Of a stretch of 64,000 nucleotides of DNA, positions 41,281 to 50,442 are shown piece after piece; the first letter of the stretch is position 1, and each line of letters begins with the position of its first letter. This stretch comes from Actinomycetota bacterium. Its GTDB lineage: Bacteria > Actinomycetota > Thermoleophilia > Solirubrobacterales > Solirubrobacteraceae. The notes under the pieces are model-generated. The model was not told where the DNA came from. It ran no database searches and worked only from the letters and a program-made list of their open reading frames with translations. The stretch lies in NCBI GenBank assembly GCA_018268595.1, contig JAFDWH010000001.1:124001-188000 (forward strand), in the 5' to 3' direction. Made by a program: the position numbers and the translations under genes.

Positions 41281-42918
41281 ATGGCCGTCGCGCCGCCACG
41301 CGCGTCGCACGCGACGCACACCGTCACCAACCAGCCGCCGCCGCTCGAGGGGCTGAACCTGTTCGAGTGCAACCGGCCGCTGGTCGAGGCGCTCGAGCGC
41401 GAGGGCGCCGGCTGGGGCGCGGCGAACGCCTCGGCCGTCGGCGAGCTGGCGGGCTCGGAGGGGATCCGCCTCGGCTTCGAGGCGAACGACAACCCGCCGA
41501 GACTGAAGACGCACGACCGCTTCGGCAACCGCGTCGACCAGGTCGAGTTCCACCCGTCGTGGCACCGGCTGATGGAGAGCAGCGTCGCGCACGAGGCGCA
41601 CGCGCTGCCGTGGCGCACCGAGCGCCCCGGCGCGCACGCGGTGCGGGTCGCGATGTCGCTCACCGGCGGTCAGGTCGAGGCCGGCCACGGCTGCCCGATC
41701 ACGATGACGTTCGCGGCGATCCCGGCGCTGCGCGCGGAGCCGGACGTGCTGGACGTGTGGCAGCCGCGCCTGACGTCGACGACGTACGACCCGCGCGACG
41801 TGCCGGCCGACGAGAAGGCCGGCGCGCTGTGCGGCATGGGCATGACGGAGAAGCAGGGCGGCTCCGACGTGCGCACGAACGCGACCGTCGCGACGCAGGT
41901 CGGCGACGGCTGGGAGCTGGTCGGCCACAAGTGGTTCACCTCGGCGCCGATGTGCGACCTCTTCCTCGTCCTCGCGCAGGTCGAGGGCGCGGGGATCTCG
42001 TGCTTCGCGATGCCGCGCTGGCGGCCGGACGGCGAGCGCAACGCGTTCCAGCTCCAGCGCCTGAAGGACAAGCTCGGCAACCGCTCGAACGCGTCGAGCG
42101 AGATCGAGTTCCGCGGCGCCTGGGCGCAGCCGGTCGGCGAGCCGGGGCGCGGCGTGCCGACGATCATCGAGATGGTCAACCACACACGGCTCGACTGCGT
42201 CGCCGGCTCGGCCGCCGGGATGCGCTGGGCCGTGTCGCTCGCGACCCACCACGCCGCCTACCGCAGCGCGTTCGGCAAGCTGCTGATCGAGCAGCCGCTG
42301 ATGACGAACGTGCTCGCCGACCTGTGCGTCGAGTCGGAGGCCGCGACGCTCTCCGCGATGCGCCTCGCGCGCGCGTACGACGAGCGTGACGACGCCTTCA
42401 AGCGGATCGCGACGGCGGTGCTGAAGTACTGGGTCTGCAAGCGCACCGCGCCGCACGCGGCCGAGGCGCTGGAGGTGCTGGGCGGCAACGGCTACGTCGA
42501 GGAGTCGGGCATGCCGCGGCTCTACCGCGAGGCGCCGCTGAACTCGGTGTGGGAGGGCTCGGGGAACGTCATGTGCCTCGACGTGCTGCGCGCGCTGATC
42601 AAGGAGCCGGAGACAGGCGCCGCATTGTTCGCCGAGCTGGACGAGTCGGCCGGCGCGGATCCGCGGCTGGACGCGCACGTCTCGAAGCTCCGCGCGGAGC
42701 TGGCGGACCTGGCCGCCATCGAGGCACGGGCGCGGCGGATCGTCGAGGCGATCGCGCTGGCGCTGCAGGGCTCGCTGGTCGTCCGCCATTCACCACGCGA
42801 GGTCGCAGAGGCGTTCTGCGCCTCGCGCCTCGCCGGCGACGCCGGGCACGCGTTCGGCACGCTCCCGCCTCGCGTGGACTTCCGCGCGATCGTGGAGCGG
42901 CATCGGCCTTCGCTGTAG
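41281..42918 (+). CDS. aidB: AidB-type acyl-CoA dehydrogenase homologue
   Basis: The 545-residue flavoprotein parallels E. coli AidB along its length: THTVTNQPPPLEGLNLF, GAGWGAANASAVGELAGS, CPITMTFAAIPALR, GMGMTEKQGGSDVRTNAT, LKDKLGNRSNASSEIEF, LGGNGYVEESGMPRLYREAPLNSVWEGSGNVMCLDVLR. The catalytic Glu of the family lies in WEGSGN. AidB binds DNA and is linked to alkylation damage. Whether this one is induced by alkylation cannot be read here; no Ada site is seen. Confidence 0.92.
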   Translation: MAVAPPRASHATHTVTNQPPPLEGLNLFECNRPLVEALEREGAGWGAANASAVGELAGSEGIRLGFEANDNPPRLKTHDRFGNRVDQVEFHPSWHRLMESSVAHEAHALPWRTERPGAHAVRVAMSLTGGQVEAGHGCPITMTFAAIPALRAEPDVLDVWQPRLTSTTYDPRDVPADEKAGALCGMGMTEKQGGSDVRTNATVATQVGDGWELVGHKWFTSAPMCDLFLVLAQVEGAGISCFAMPRWRPDGERNAFQLQRLKDKLGNRSNASSEIEFRGAWAQPVGEPGRGVPTIIEMVNHTRLDCVAGSAAGMRWAVSLATHHAAYRSAFGKLLIEQPLMTNVLADLCVESEAATLSAMRLARAYDERDDAFKRIATAVLKYWVCKRTAPHAAEALEVLGGNGYVEESGMPRLYREAPLNSVWEGSGNVMCLDVLRALIKEPETGAALFAELDESAGADPRLDAHVSKLRAELADLAAIEARARRIVEAIALALQGSLVVRHSPREVAEAFCASRLAGDAGHAFGTLPPRVDFRAIVERHRPSL

Positions 42919-43116
42919 GCGCTCCGCTCGGGCGTACGACCACTGCGGATCTGTGCATCGCATGGATGCACAGATCCGCATTCGTAAATCCGGTGCATGA
43001 CAGAGCGGGGATCGGGACCGGCCGGGCGGGGGCGCGGTCGGGGCGCGGCAGCCGCCGCACTCCCCCTCGACGCCCGAACGGCGGCGCGGCGCGCCCGGCC
43101 CCGGCCGGGGCGGCGC
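42919..43116. other. Spacer between convergent aidB and M32 carboxypeptidase genes
   Basis: The 198-base gap carries the perfect 15-bp hairpin at 42945-42979. The rest is GC-rich sequence with no supported gene. Confidence 0.5.
42945..42979. terminator. Perfect 15-bp inverted repeat after aidB
   Basis: GCGGATCTGTGCATC and GATGCACAGATCCGC are exact reverse complements around GCATG, 27 bases after the aidB stop and between convergent genes. It is most simply a bidirectional terminator, but its length and perfection also allow an operator or a mobile-element end. Confidence 0.6.
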
Positions 43117-44610
43117 TCAGTCCAGCCCGTAGATCGGGCGCAGCTTCGCGTTGAGATACGCGAGGAAGGGCTCGACGCGAATCGCCGAACCGGTCGCGCG
43201 GAGGACCAGCTCGCGCGGCGGGTAGGTGCGGCCGAAGCGGTGCACGTGCTCGCCGAGCCATCCCCGCAGCGCGTTGCCGTCGCCGGCAGCCAACGCGGAG
43301 TCCAGGTCGGGCAGGTCGGCGCGCGCCCGCTCCCACAGCTGCGCGGCGATCAGGTTGCCGAGCGCGTACGTCGCGAAGTAGCCGATGTCGCCGCCGGACC
43401 AGTGGACGTCCTGCAGGACCCCGACCGCGTCGTTCGGCACCTCGACGCCGAGGTACTGCCGCATCCGCGCGTTCCACGCCTCGGGCAGGTCCTCCAACGC
43501 GACCGTGCCGGCGATCATCGCCCGCTCCAGCTCGAAGCGCAGGATGATGTGGAGGCCGTAGGTCGCCTCGTCGGCCTCGACGCGGATCAGCGACGGCTGG
43601 ACCTTGTTGACCGCACGGTAGAACGCCTCCTCCCCGACCGCGCCGAAGCGCTCGGGGAAGACCTCGCGCAACTGCCCGTGCAACCAGCCGGCGAACGGGC
43701 GACCGCGGGCGACGACGTTCTCCCACAGGCGCGACTGCGACTCGTGCACGCCGAGCGAGACGCCCTCGCCGAGCGGCGTGCGCGCGAGCGCCGGATCGAC
43801 CTGGGACTCGTACAGGCCGTGGCCGAACTCGTGGATCGCGCCGTACAGCGCCATCCCGACGTACGCCGGGTCGTAGCGCGTCGTGAGCCGCACGTCGCCG
43901 GGGCCGAAGCTGGTGGCGAACGGATGCGCCGCGTCGTCGAGCCGCCAGCCGTCGGCGCTCCAGCCGAGCCGCTCGACGACGCGCCGCACGAGCGCGCGCT
44001 GCCCCTCGACCGGGAAGTCGCCGTGCAGGACCGACGCGTCCACCGCGTCCGCGCGCTCGGCGATCGCGGCGATCAGCGGCACGAGGCCGGCTCGCAGCTC
44101 GGTGAAGAGGGCGTCGACCTCGGCGCTCGTCATGCCCTCCTCGTAGTCGTCGAGCAGGACGTCGTAGGGGTCGTCGTAGCCGTCGAAGCACTCGACGTAG
44201 CGCAGCTTCAGCTCGACATTGCGGCGCAGGGACGGCAGGAAGGCGCCGAAGTCGGCGCGCTCGCGCGCCTCGACCCACGCCTGGTGCCCGAGCGCGCCGG
44301 CGCGCGCCAGCTCGGCCGCCAGCTCGCTCGGCACGCGCCGCGCCTTCTTCCAGTCGCGGCGCGTCACGCGCACGAGCGCGGCGTCGCTCGAGCCCGGCGC
44401 CGGCTTCGCGGCGTCGAGCAGCCGGCCGATCGCGTCGTCGGTGAAGCGCTCGTGCACCAGCTTGCCGAGCGTGCCGAGCTGCTCGGCGCGGCTCTCCGCG
44501 GCGCGCACGGGCATCATCGTCTGCTGGTCCCAGCCGAGCAGACCGCCGGCCGCGTTGAGGTCTGAGATCTCCGCGAGCCGCACGTGCAGCTCGGTCAGGG
44601 CGTCGCTCAT
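43117..44610 (-). CDS. M32 family metallocarboxypeptidase (Taq type)
   Basis: The 497-residue protein MSDALTELHVRLAEISDLNAAGGLLGWDQQTMMP shows the M32 motif set: DPALARTPLGEGVSLGVHESQSRLWEN, the zinc site AIHEFGHGLYESQVD (HExxH), IRVEADEATYGLHIILRFELE and the C-terminal GTYPPRELV-like region (FGRTYPPRELVLRATG). It removes C-terminal amino acids from peptides in the cytoplasm. No signal peptide is present. Confidence 0.92.
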   Translation of the reverse strand: MSDALTELHVRLAEISDLNAAGGLLGWDQQTMMPVRAAESRAEQLGTLGKLVHERFTDDAIGRLLDAAKPAPGSSDAALVRVTRRDWKKARRVPSELAAELARAGALGHQAWVEARERADFGAFLPSLRRNVELKLRYVECFDGYDDPYDVLLDDYEEGMTSAEVDALFTELRAGLVPLIAAIAERADAVDASVLHGDFPVEGQRALVRRVVERLGWSADGWRLDDAAHPFATSFGPGDVRLTTRYDPAYVGMALYGAIHEFGHGLYESQVDPALARTPLGEGVSLGVHESQSRLWENVVARGRPFAGWLHGQLREVFPERFGAVGEEAFYRAVNKVQPSLIRVEADEATYGLHIILRFELERAMIAGTVALEDLPEAWNARMRQYLGVEVPNDAVGVLQDVHWSGGDIGYFATYALGNLIAAQLWERARADLPDLDSALAAGDGNALRGWLGEHVHRFGRTYPPRELVLRATGSAIRVEPFLAYLNAKLRPIYGLD

Positions 44611-44687
44611 TTGGTCCCTATCGGATCGAGTGGCCGGATGGTGGAGCGGCGCGAGAGCGGTTGCGCACGCTGTGCGACCATTCCACC

Positions 44688-45860
44688 ATGTTCGGGCGCT
44701 CCGGATCGATCCAGCTCGCGCGCGTCTTCGGCATCCGCGTGGGCGTCGACTTCAGCTGGTTCGTCGTCCTGTTCCTCGTGATCTTCTGGCTGTCGCACTC
44801 CTTCCAGGAGACGCTCGGCAGCTCGGACACGACCGCCTACCTGACGGCGGTAGCGAGCGCCCTGCTGCTGTTCGCCTCGATCGTCGTGCACGAGCTGGGG
44901 CACGCGCTCGCGGCGCGGCGGCACGGGATCGAGGTCGCCGGCATCACGATCTCCCCGCTCGGCGGGTTCGCGCTGATGAGCCGCGAGAGCCGCACCGCGC
45001 GCGAGGAGCTGACGGTCGCCGCCGCCGGACCGCTCGCGACGCTCGCGATCGTCGTCGTGAGCGTGCTGGTCGGCGTCGCGCTCGTCGGCGCGCACCGCTT
45101 CGTCGACGCGGCGCTGCTCGCGACGGGCGCGCACGTCACGCCGGTGCTGCTGACGATCGGGTTCCTCGTGACGATGAACGTGATCGTCCTGCTGTTCAAC
45201 CTGGTCCCGGCGTACCCGCTCGACGGCGGTCGGATGGTGCGCGCGATCGTGTGGCAGCTCAGCGGCGACCGCAACCGCGGGACGCGCGTCGCCGCGCGCC
45301 TCGGGCAGGCGTTCTCGATCGTGCTGATCGGCGGCGGCCTGTGGCTGACGATCGGGCTTGGCAGCCTCGTCGGCATCTGGTTCGTGCTCGTCGGCCTGAT
45401 GATCGGCGGCTCCTCGCGCGCGCTGCTGGCGCAGACGGCGCTGACCGAGCAGCTCGAGGACGTGCGCGTCGGCGACATCATGGACGCCGACCCGGTGAGC
45501 GTGCCGGAGGAGCTGCCAGCCGCGCAGGCGCTCGACGAGTTCTTCCTGCGCTACCGCTGGCCGTGGTTCCCGGTCGTCGACGCGGCCGGGCGCTTCGTCG
45601 GGGTGCTGCGCGAGGAGGGCGCGCGCCACGCCGTCGAGGGCGGGCGGCCGGTGCAGCTGGTGCGCGAGCTGATGGAGCAGGACGAGACGGGCCGCTGGCG
45701 GATCGACGAGGACCAGTCGCTGCGGGCGCTGCTCGACGCCGACGGCCTGCGCACGCTCGGCGCGATGATGGTGCTGGACGGCGGCGGCGTGCTGCGCGGC
45801 GTCGTGACGCTCGGCCGTCTGCGCCGCGCGCTGCGCGCGGCGCTCGGCGGGCGACCGTAG
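44688..45860 (+). CDS. Site-2 protease (M50B) with C-terminal CBS domains
   Basis: The 390-residue membrane protein starts MFGRSGSIQLARVFGIRVGVDFSWF. It has five to six membrane helices, the zinc motif VHELGHALAARRHG (HExxH) and the third ligand region NLVPAYPLDGGRMVRA (NxxPxxPLDGG). Residues from about 265 to the end hold two CBS domains (DVRVGDIMDADPVSVPEEL; LRALLDADGLRTLGAMMVLDGGGVLRGVV). Such enzymes cut membrane-embedded anti-sigma factors or small proteins; CBS domains may gate it by nucleotide binding. Divergent from the M32 gene. Confidence 0.92.
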   Translation: MFGRSGSIQLARVFGIRVGVDFSWFVVLFLVIFWLSHSFQETLGSSDTTAYLTAVASALLLFASIVVHELGHALAARRHGIEVAGITISPLGGFALMSRESRTAREELTVAAAGPLATLAIVVVSVLVGVALVGAHRFVDAALLATGAHVTPVLLTIGFLVTMNVIVLLFNLVPAYPLDGGRMVRAIVWQLSGDRNRGTRVAARLGQAFSIVLIGGGLWLTIGLGSLVGIWFVLVGLMIGGSSRALLAQTALTEQLEDVRVGDIMDADPVSVPEELPAAQALDEFFLRYRWPWFPVVDAAGRFVGVLREEGARHAVEGGRPVQLVRELMEQDETGRWRIDEDQSLRALLDADGLRTLGAMMVLDGGGVLRGVVTLGRLRRALRAALGGRP

Positions 45861-45881
45861 CCGCCCGCCGCGGCGCGCCGC

Positions 45882-47285
45882 TCAGGCGGTGCTGCTGTTG
45901 GTGATCAGGCCGTATTCGGCCAGCACCGTCAGCAGGCTCGCGAGCGCCGCGTTGCCACCGCGCGAGCCGGTGACCGTCTGCCTCGCGATCGGCGTCCTGT
46001 TGAAGAAGGCGATTCTGTTGTCTTCCCTCGTGCGCAGCACGTGGGCGCCTTCGTTGGTGCGGGCTCTGACTTCGTACGCGATGACGCCGCCGAATTCGTG
46101 CGTGCGCGACCAGCCGACGGGCGAGGCCGCTGCGAATTCTTCTCTGCCGTTGTCGATCAGGATCGTGTAGTCGCTCGTGAATTCGAGGTGCACTTCGCCT
46201 TCGATCGGCTTCACGCCGCCTTCTTCGATGATCAGGTGGAACATCGACTGGCCGCCGTCGTGGAGGACGTTGAAGTCGGCTCTCGTCGCCTGGCCGCAGC
46301 GCGTCTGCAGCATCGTGCGTCTCGGCAGGGCGCCCGTCGTTTCGCCGAGTCTGATCGCGTACGAGCCTGAGTTGTTGGCGAAGTAGTTGCCGCCGAAAAT
46401 CACGCAGTCGCTCGTCTTGATGTGCAGTTGCGATTCGCTCGCGCCCTCGCCCGAGCACTGCGTCAGGAACGCGCCCTGTTCGAGCTCCCACGCCTTCGTG
46501 CCGCCGCCCCACACGTGCGTGTTGAGGAACATCGTCCCGGCGCCACCGTAGCCGCCTCTGACGCTGCCCGTGCCGCCGCGCACGCGGATGCCCGTGCCTG
46601 CGCAGCGGATCGCGTGGACGTTGACGAACACCGAGTCGTGCGGGCCACGCCAGTCGATCCCGTCGCCGCCGCAGTCGCGCACGACGAGCCCCGAGACCTG
46701 TGCCTCCATCTGTTCGCCGCCGATCCCGCGCTCGCTCGAGATCCCCTTCTCGGCGCAGTAGGAGATCGTCGCGTTGCGGACGACCAGGCACCGGCCGTAG
46801 TGCTTGAGCCCCGTGCCCGAGGTGTTTTCTCTGCTGTTGCCTTCGAGCGTGAGGTCGATCAGCCCGGCGAACTCGATCCCTCTTTCGATCAGGCCGGTGC
46901 CGACGGCTTCGTCGTAGCCGGAGGACTTGACGAGGTCGGTGTTCGCTCTCGCCCTCAGCCGCAACCTGGTCGCGTCGACGCCGGCGCCGACCAGGTAGAT
47001 CCTCGAGTAAAGCGTCAGCGTCGTGCCGACGACGTACGTCCCGGCGGGGAAGTAGACGATCCCGCCGCCGGCGCCGTTGGCGGCGTTGATCGCTTCCTGT
47101 ATCGCTCTCGCGTCGTCGGTGCTGCCGTCGCCCCTCGCTTCGTACGGAGCGGACTGCACGTTGTACTGCGCCAGCGTCGCCGCCTCGGCGACGCCTGGCA
47201 GGGCAAGCCCCACCCCGAGACCGGCGGCCGTCATGCCGATCAGCGCGCGCCGTCGCGACACGCCCTCGTGGGTGCTCTCATGCAT
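45882..47285 (-). CDS. Tat-exported right-handed beta-helix protein (pectate-lyase-like)
   Basis: The 467-residue protein has a twin-arginine signal (SRRRALIGMTAAGLGVGLALPGVAEA), then a pectate-lyase superfamily opening (YEARGDGSTDDARAIQEAINAANGAGGGIVYFPAGTYVV). Repeated beta-helix coils follow (VRNATISYCAEKGISSE, VVRDCGGDGIDWRGPHDSVF). The C-terminus (IAFFNRTPIARQTVTGSRGGNAALASLLTVLAEYGLI) is a tail I associate with phage tail-fibre or surface proteins. Glu is largely GAA and Arg often AGA, unlike neighbours. It may be a cell-surface glycan lyase or adhesin. Enzymatic activity is uncertain. Confidence 0.82.
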   Translation of the reverse strand: MHESTHEGVSRRRALIGMTAAGLGVGLALPGVAEAATLAQYNVQSAPYEARGDGSTDDARAIQEAINAANGAGGGIVYFPAGTYVVGTTLTLYSRIYLVGAGVDATRLRLRARANTDLVKSSGYDEAVGTGLIERGIEFAGLIDLTLEGNSRENTSGTGLKHYGRCLVVRNATISYCAEKGISSERGIGGEQMEAQVSGLVVRDCGGDGIDWRGPHDSVFVNVHAIRCAGTGIRVRGGTGSVRGGYGGAGTMFLNTHVWGGGTKAWELEQGAFLTQCSGEGASESQLHIKTSDCVIFGGNYFANNSGSYAIRLGETTGALPRRTMLQTRCGQATRADFNVLHDGGQSMFHLIIEEGGVKPIEGEVHLEFTSDYTILIDNGREEFAAASPVGWSRTHEFGGVIAYEVRARTNEGAHVLRTREDNRIAFFNRTPIARQTVTGSRGGNAALASLLTVLAEYGLITNSSTA

Positions 47286-47400
47286 GGGTTCCCCCTGTCG
47301 ATCGTTGGCGCGCGGCAGCCGGCCGCGCGCACCCCCGCGGCGAATCTAGCCGCGGCGCGGCAGGGCTACAACGACCTATGCGACGTGACGCCGGCGGGGG

Positions 47401-49551
47401 TCACGTGTAGAACCAGACGAGCGTCACGAGCTGGCCGCCGACGCTCCACGCGACGAAGGCGGCGACCATCGCGACGCCGACGGCGCGGCCCCAGCGCTCT
47501 CCCGCCCCACGCGCGGCGATCGCGATCAGCACGCCGAACAGCGGCAGCAGCGGCAGCAGGTAGCGGCCCTGCACGATGTGCAGGATGTCGCGTCTGAGGT
47601 CTGCCGACAGCCCAACCAGCAGCAGCAGGCAGATCGCCATCGCGCCGTAGCCGAGCAGCTCGCGCCGGCGCCAGCGCAGCTCGCGCGGTTCGGCCGCGAG
47701 GAAGCGCAGCGCGAGCGCCGCGAACGCCAGCAGCGCGACCAAGGCGGCCCTGTACGCCCACGGCGGCAGCCACACCACCATCCAGCCGAACGTCCCGACG
47801 AACGACTTGAACAGCTGTTCGTAGCCGGGATGCGTGAGCGTCGTCGGCGACTGGAACGGCAGCCTCGGCAGGAACACCTGCCAGATGTAGCTGAGGTGAC
47901 CCCACAGCCCCACGTGGCTTTCGGGCGCCGCCGGCCGACCGACCGCGAACGGCCGGTGCCACACGAGCGTCTCGAAGCCGACGCCGAGCGCGACCAGCAG
48001 ACCGGCGGCCGCGGCGGCGGCGCCGACGAGACCCAGCAGACGACGGTCCCACGCGAGCGTCGTGCGGCGCGCGGCGAGCAGCAGCCCGAGCGCCGCCCCG
48101 GGCACGAGCCCGAAGAAGTTGACCTTCGTCAAGGCGCCGGCGGCGATCAGCGCGCCGGCGGTCAGCGCGAGACGCGTCGTGAGGCCGCGGCGCCACGCGC
48201 ACGCGACGCACAGGAACAGACCGGCCGAGAGCGCGTACAGCAGCGCGTCCGGGTTGACCCCGCCGGAGATGAAGCCGAGCATCGGCGCGAACGCGACGCC
48301 GAGGCCGCCGACCGTCCACGCCCACGGCCGCCCCGGCAGGCACTCGCGCACGAACAGGAAGCACAGCAGCGCCGTCGCGCCCGCGAGCAGCGCGGACAGC
48401 AGCCGCATCGCGACGATGCGGTCGAGCAGCGTCGATCCCCTCGCCACGCGATACGGGATCGACTCGAGCGCGTAGTAGAGCGGCGGCTCGGGCTCGCGTT
48501 CGCCGGCCGGGATCGTCGCCTGGCGCGAGCTCGGCTGCCGGCCGTCGAGCGCGAGCTGGCGCTGCTGCACCGGCGTCCACGCCGCGGCGTGCAGCGTTCT
48601 GGCGGCCATGTCGCCAAAGCGCGCGTCGGCCATCGCGACCGTCTGCTCCTGCGAGAGCACGATCTCGCGCGGCTGGCTCGGCGGCTTGCCGGTCTCGCCC
48701 ATGCTCTGCACGTAGGCGACGTGCGCGACCTCGTCCGGGACCTGGAACGGCGGCGTGATGAACGACCACGCGCCCGCGTTGAGCGCCGCCACGCCGGCGA
48801 CCGCGACCGCCGCCCAGCGGTGCTGCCCGTCCGTGACGAGCGTGCGCAGCACGAGGCCGCCGGCGAGCAGCAGCGCGGCGCCGACGAGCACGACGATCGC
48901 CCACGCGTTCCAGCACGGGTCCCAGAAGCCTGTGTGTCCCTGGCACGTGCGTCGCGCGACGAGCGGCACGGACGCCCACCACGTCCTGCGGCCGCCTTCC
49001 ATGTAGTCGACCGGGAGCGAGCTGCCGCCCGCCTGGCCGTCGATCGTCAGCGCCCCGGTCCCCGGCGGCGTCGGGCCGACCAGGAGGTCTGCCGGGGAGC
49101 GCATCGCGAGGCAGAGCTGGACGTCGACGCGTTCGCGCACGCTGCGCCCGACGGGTGCGCGGATCAGGCCCTGGGCGTCGCTCGCCACCACGCGCTCGAC
49201 CAAGCGGCCGTCCTGACGCAACGTGACGACCGGCGGGGCCCTCGTGCTGCCGGGTATCTGCAGCAGCGCGGCGCCGGCCGGCAGCAGCTCCCATTCCTGG
49301 CACGCGGTGCTGCCGGCGGCGACCTGCTGGTCGCCCTGCACCCACACGCCGTTCGTGCCGGCGCGGCGGAGGCCGGCGTGCGAGAGCAGCAGCGCGAGGC
49401 TCGCCGACAGTGCGAGCACCGCGAGCAGAGCGCAGATCAGCGCGGGGCGATCCCACCGCGGCGCTGCCCGCGGCGGCCGTCGCAGCGGCACACGCAGGAG
49501 TTGTCGCACCGCCTCGCGGCGGCTGCCGAGAACGGCCAAGCTTTCCCCCAT
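47401..49551 (-). CDS. DUF2142 family polytopic membrane protein
   Basis: The 716-residue protein has an Arg-rich cytoplasmic start, one membrane helix, an extracytoplasmic domain of about 170 residues (four Cys, QGDQQVAAGSTACQEWELLPAG), then about 10 helices. The DUF2142 signature FITPPFQVPDEVAHVAYVQSMGETGKPP and EPPLYYALESIPYRV are clear; the DExxH motif resembles GT-C glycosyltransferases of the PMT type. A role in surface polysaccharide transfer is likely but unproved. The ACGTGAC/GTCACGT repeat at 47383-47406 overlaps its stop codon. Confidence 0.85.
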   Translation of the reverse strand: MGESLAVLGSRREAVRQLLRVPLRRPPRAAPRWDRPALICALLAVLALSASLALLLSHAGLRRAGTNGVWVQGDQQVAAGSTACQEWELLPAGAALLQIPGSTRAPPVVTLRQDGRLVERVVASDAQGLIRAPVGRSVRERVDVQLCLAMRSPADLLVGPTPPGTGALTIDGQAGGSSLPVDYMEGGRRTWWASVPLVARRTCQGHTGFWDPCWNAWAIVVLVGAALLLAGGLVLRTLVTDGQHRWAAVAVAGVAALNAGAWSFITPPFQVPDEVAHVAYVQSMGETGKPPSQPREIVLSQEQTVAMADARFGDMAARTLHAAAWTPVQQRQLALDGRQPSSRQATIPAGEREPEPPLYYALESIPYRVARGSTLLDRIVAMRLLSALLAGATALLCFLFVRECLPGRPWAWTVGGLGVAFAPMLGFISGGVNPDALLYALSAGLFLCVACAWRRGLTTRLALTAGALIAAGALTKVNFFGLVPGAALGLLLAARRTTLAWDRRLLGLVGAAAAAAGLLVALGVGFETLVWHRPFAVGRPAAPESHVGLWGHLSYIWQVFLPRLPFQSPTTLTHPGYEQLFKSFVGTFGWMVVWLPPWAYRAALVALLAFAALALRFLAAEPRELRWRRRELLGYGAMAICLLLLVGLSADLRRDILHIVQGRYLLPLLPLFGVLIAIAARGAGERWGRAVGVAMVAAFVAWSVGGQLVTLVWFYT

Positions 49552-49645
49552 CCGTTGCTGACACCTGCGGGCCCACGCGCGGTCCGTCGCGTGCGACGCG
49601 CCCTACGCCGTACCCCGATGAGGAAGCGATCCTAGCGACGTCAGC

Positions 49646-50410
49646 TCAATGACGCAAAACGTTTCGAGTCGGTTTGCGCCAAAACCAGCGCTCGGCAAGT
49701 TCCCCCGTCAGAGCGGGTGCCATCGCCTGGTCAGGAAGCGTGAGTCCGTCGATCGAGCGCACGGGCTCGATGCCGCGCACCGCGTTCGTCGCGAACGCCT
49801 CGCGCGCGTGAGAAAGCTCGGCGAGCGACAGCGGCGCCTCGCGCACCGCCACCCCCAGCTCGCGCGCGAGCGCGATCAGCTCCGCCCGTCCCACGCCCGG
49901 CAGGATCGAGCCGTCGGCCGGCGGCGTGCGCAGGGCCCCGTCGGCACCGAGCACGAACAGGTTCCCGCGGATCGTCTCGCGCACCGCGCCGTCGCGACCG
50001 ACGAGCAGCGGAAGCGCCGGCGCGGTCTGCTCGTGCGCGGCGGCCAAGACGGCGCGGTCGACCCACTTGTGCGCCGCGGGCCAGTCGTCGAGCGTCACCG
50101 TCGTGAGGTCGATCGCGCCGGCCGCGCCCGGCAGCACCTCGGCGCGCTCGACCGGCTCGACGCGCGCGTCCACGCGCACGCGGCCGGCGTCGTCCGGCTG
50201 CGCGGTCACGCGCAGGCGCCCGAGCGCATGCCCGTGCGCGCGCTCGCGCGCGAGCCGGTGCGTCGCCGCCGGCAGCTCCGCCCCGTGCAGCGCGCGCACG
50301 CTGGCGGCGAGCCGCGCGAGGTGGGCGTCGAGCGCGATCGGGGCGCCGTCGACCACGAGCATCGTCGAGAAGACGCCCTGCCGGGGGTCTGGCGTGCGGC
50401 GGTTGCACAT
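49646..50410 (-). CDS. pabC: Aminotransferase class IV, probable 4-amino-4-deoxychorismate lyase
   Basis: The 254-residue PLP enzyme shows the class IV pattern: QGVFSTMLVVDGAPIALDAHLARLAASV, the PLP Lys in DDWPAAHKWVDRAV, GAVRETIRGNLFVLGADGALRTPPADGSILPGVGR and EAFATNAVRGIEPVRSIDG. It would release pyruvate from aminodeoxychorismate to give 4-aminobenzoate. The assignment is supported by the divergent fused pabAB gene, 32 bases away. D-amino-acid or branched-chain aminotransferase activity cannot be excluded by sequence alone. Confidence 0.87.
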   Translation of the reverse strand: MCNRRTPDPRQGVFSTMLVVDGAPIALDAHLARLAASVRALHGAELPAATHRLARERAHGHALGRLRVTAQPDDAGRVRVDARVEPVERAEVLPGAAGAIDLTTVTLDDWPAAHKWVDRAVLAAAHEQTAPALPLLVGRDGAVRETIRGNLFVLGADGALRTPPADGSILPGVGRAELIALARELGVAVREAPLSLAELSHAREAFATNAVRGIEPVRSIDGLTLPDQAMAPALTGELAERWFWRKPTRNVLRH

Positions 50411-50442
50411 ACGCTGCGGGAGTATCCCGTCCGCGAGCCGCG

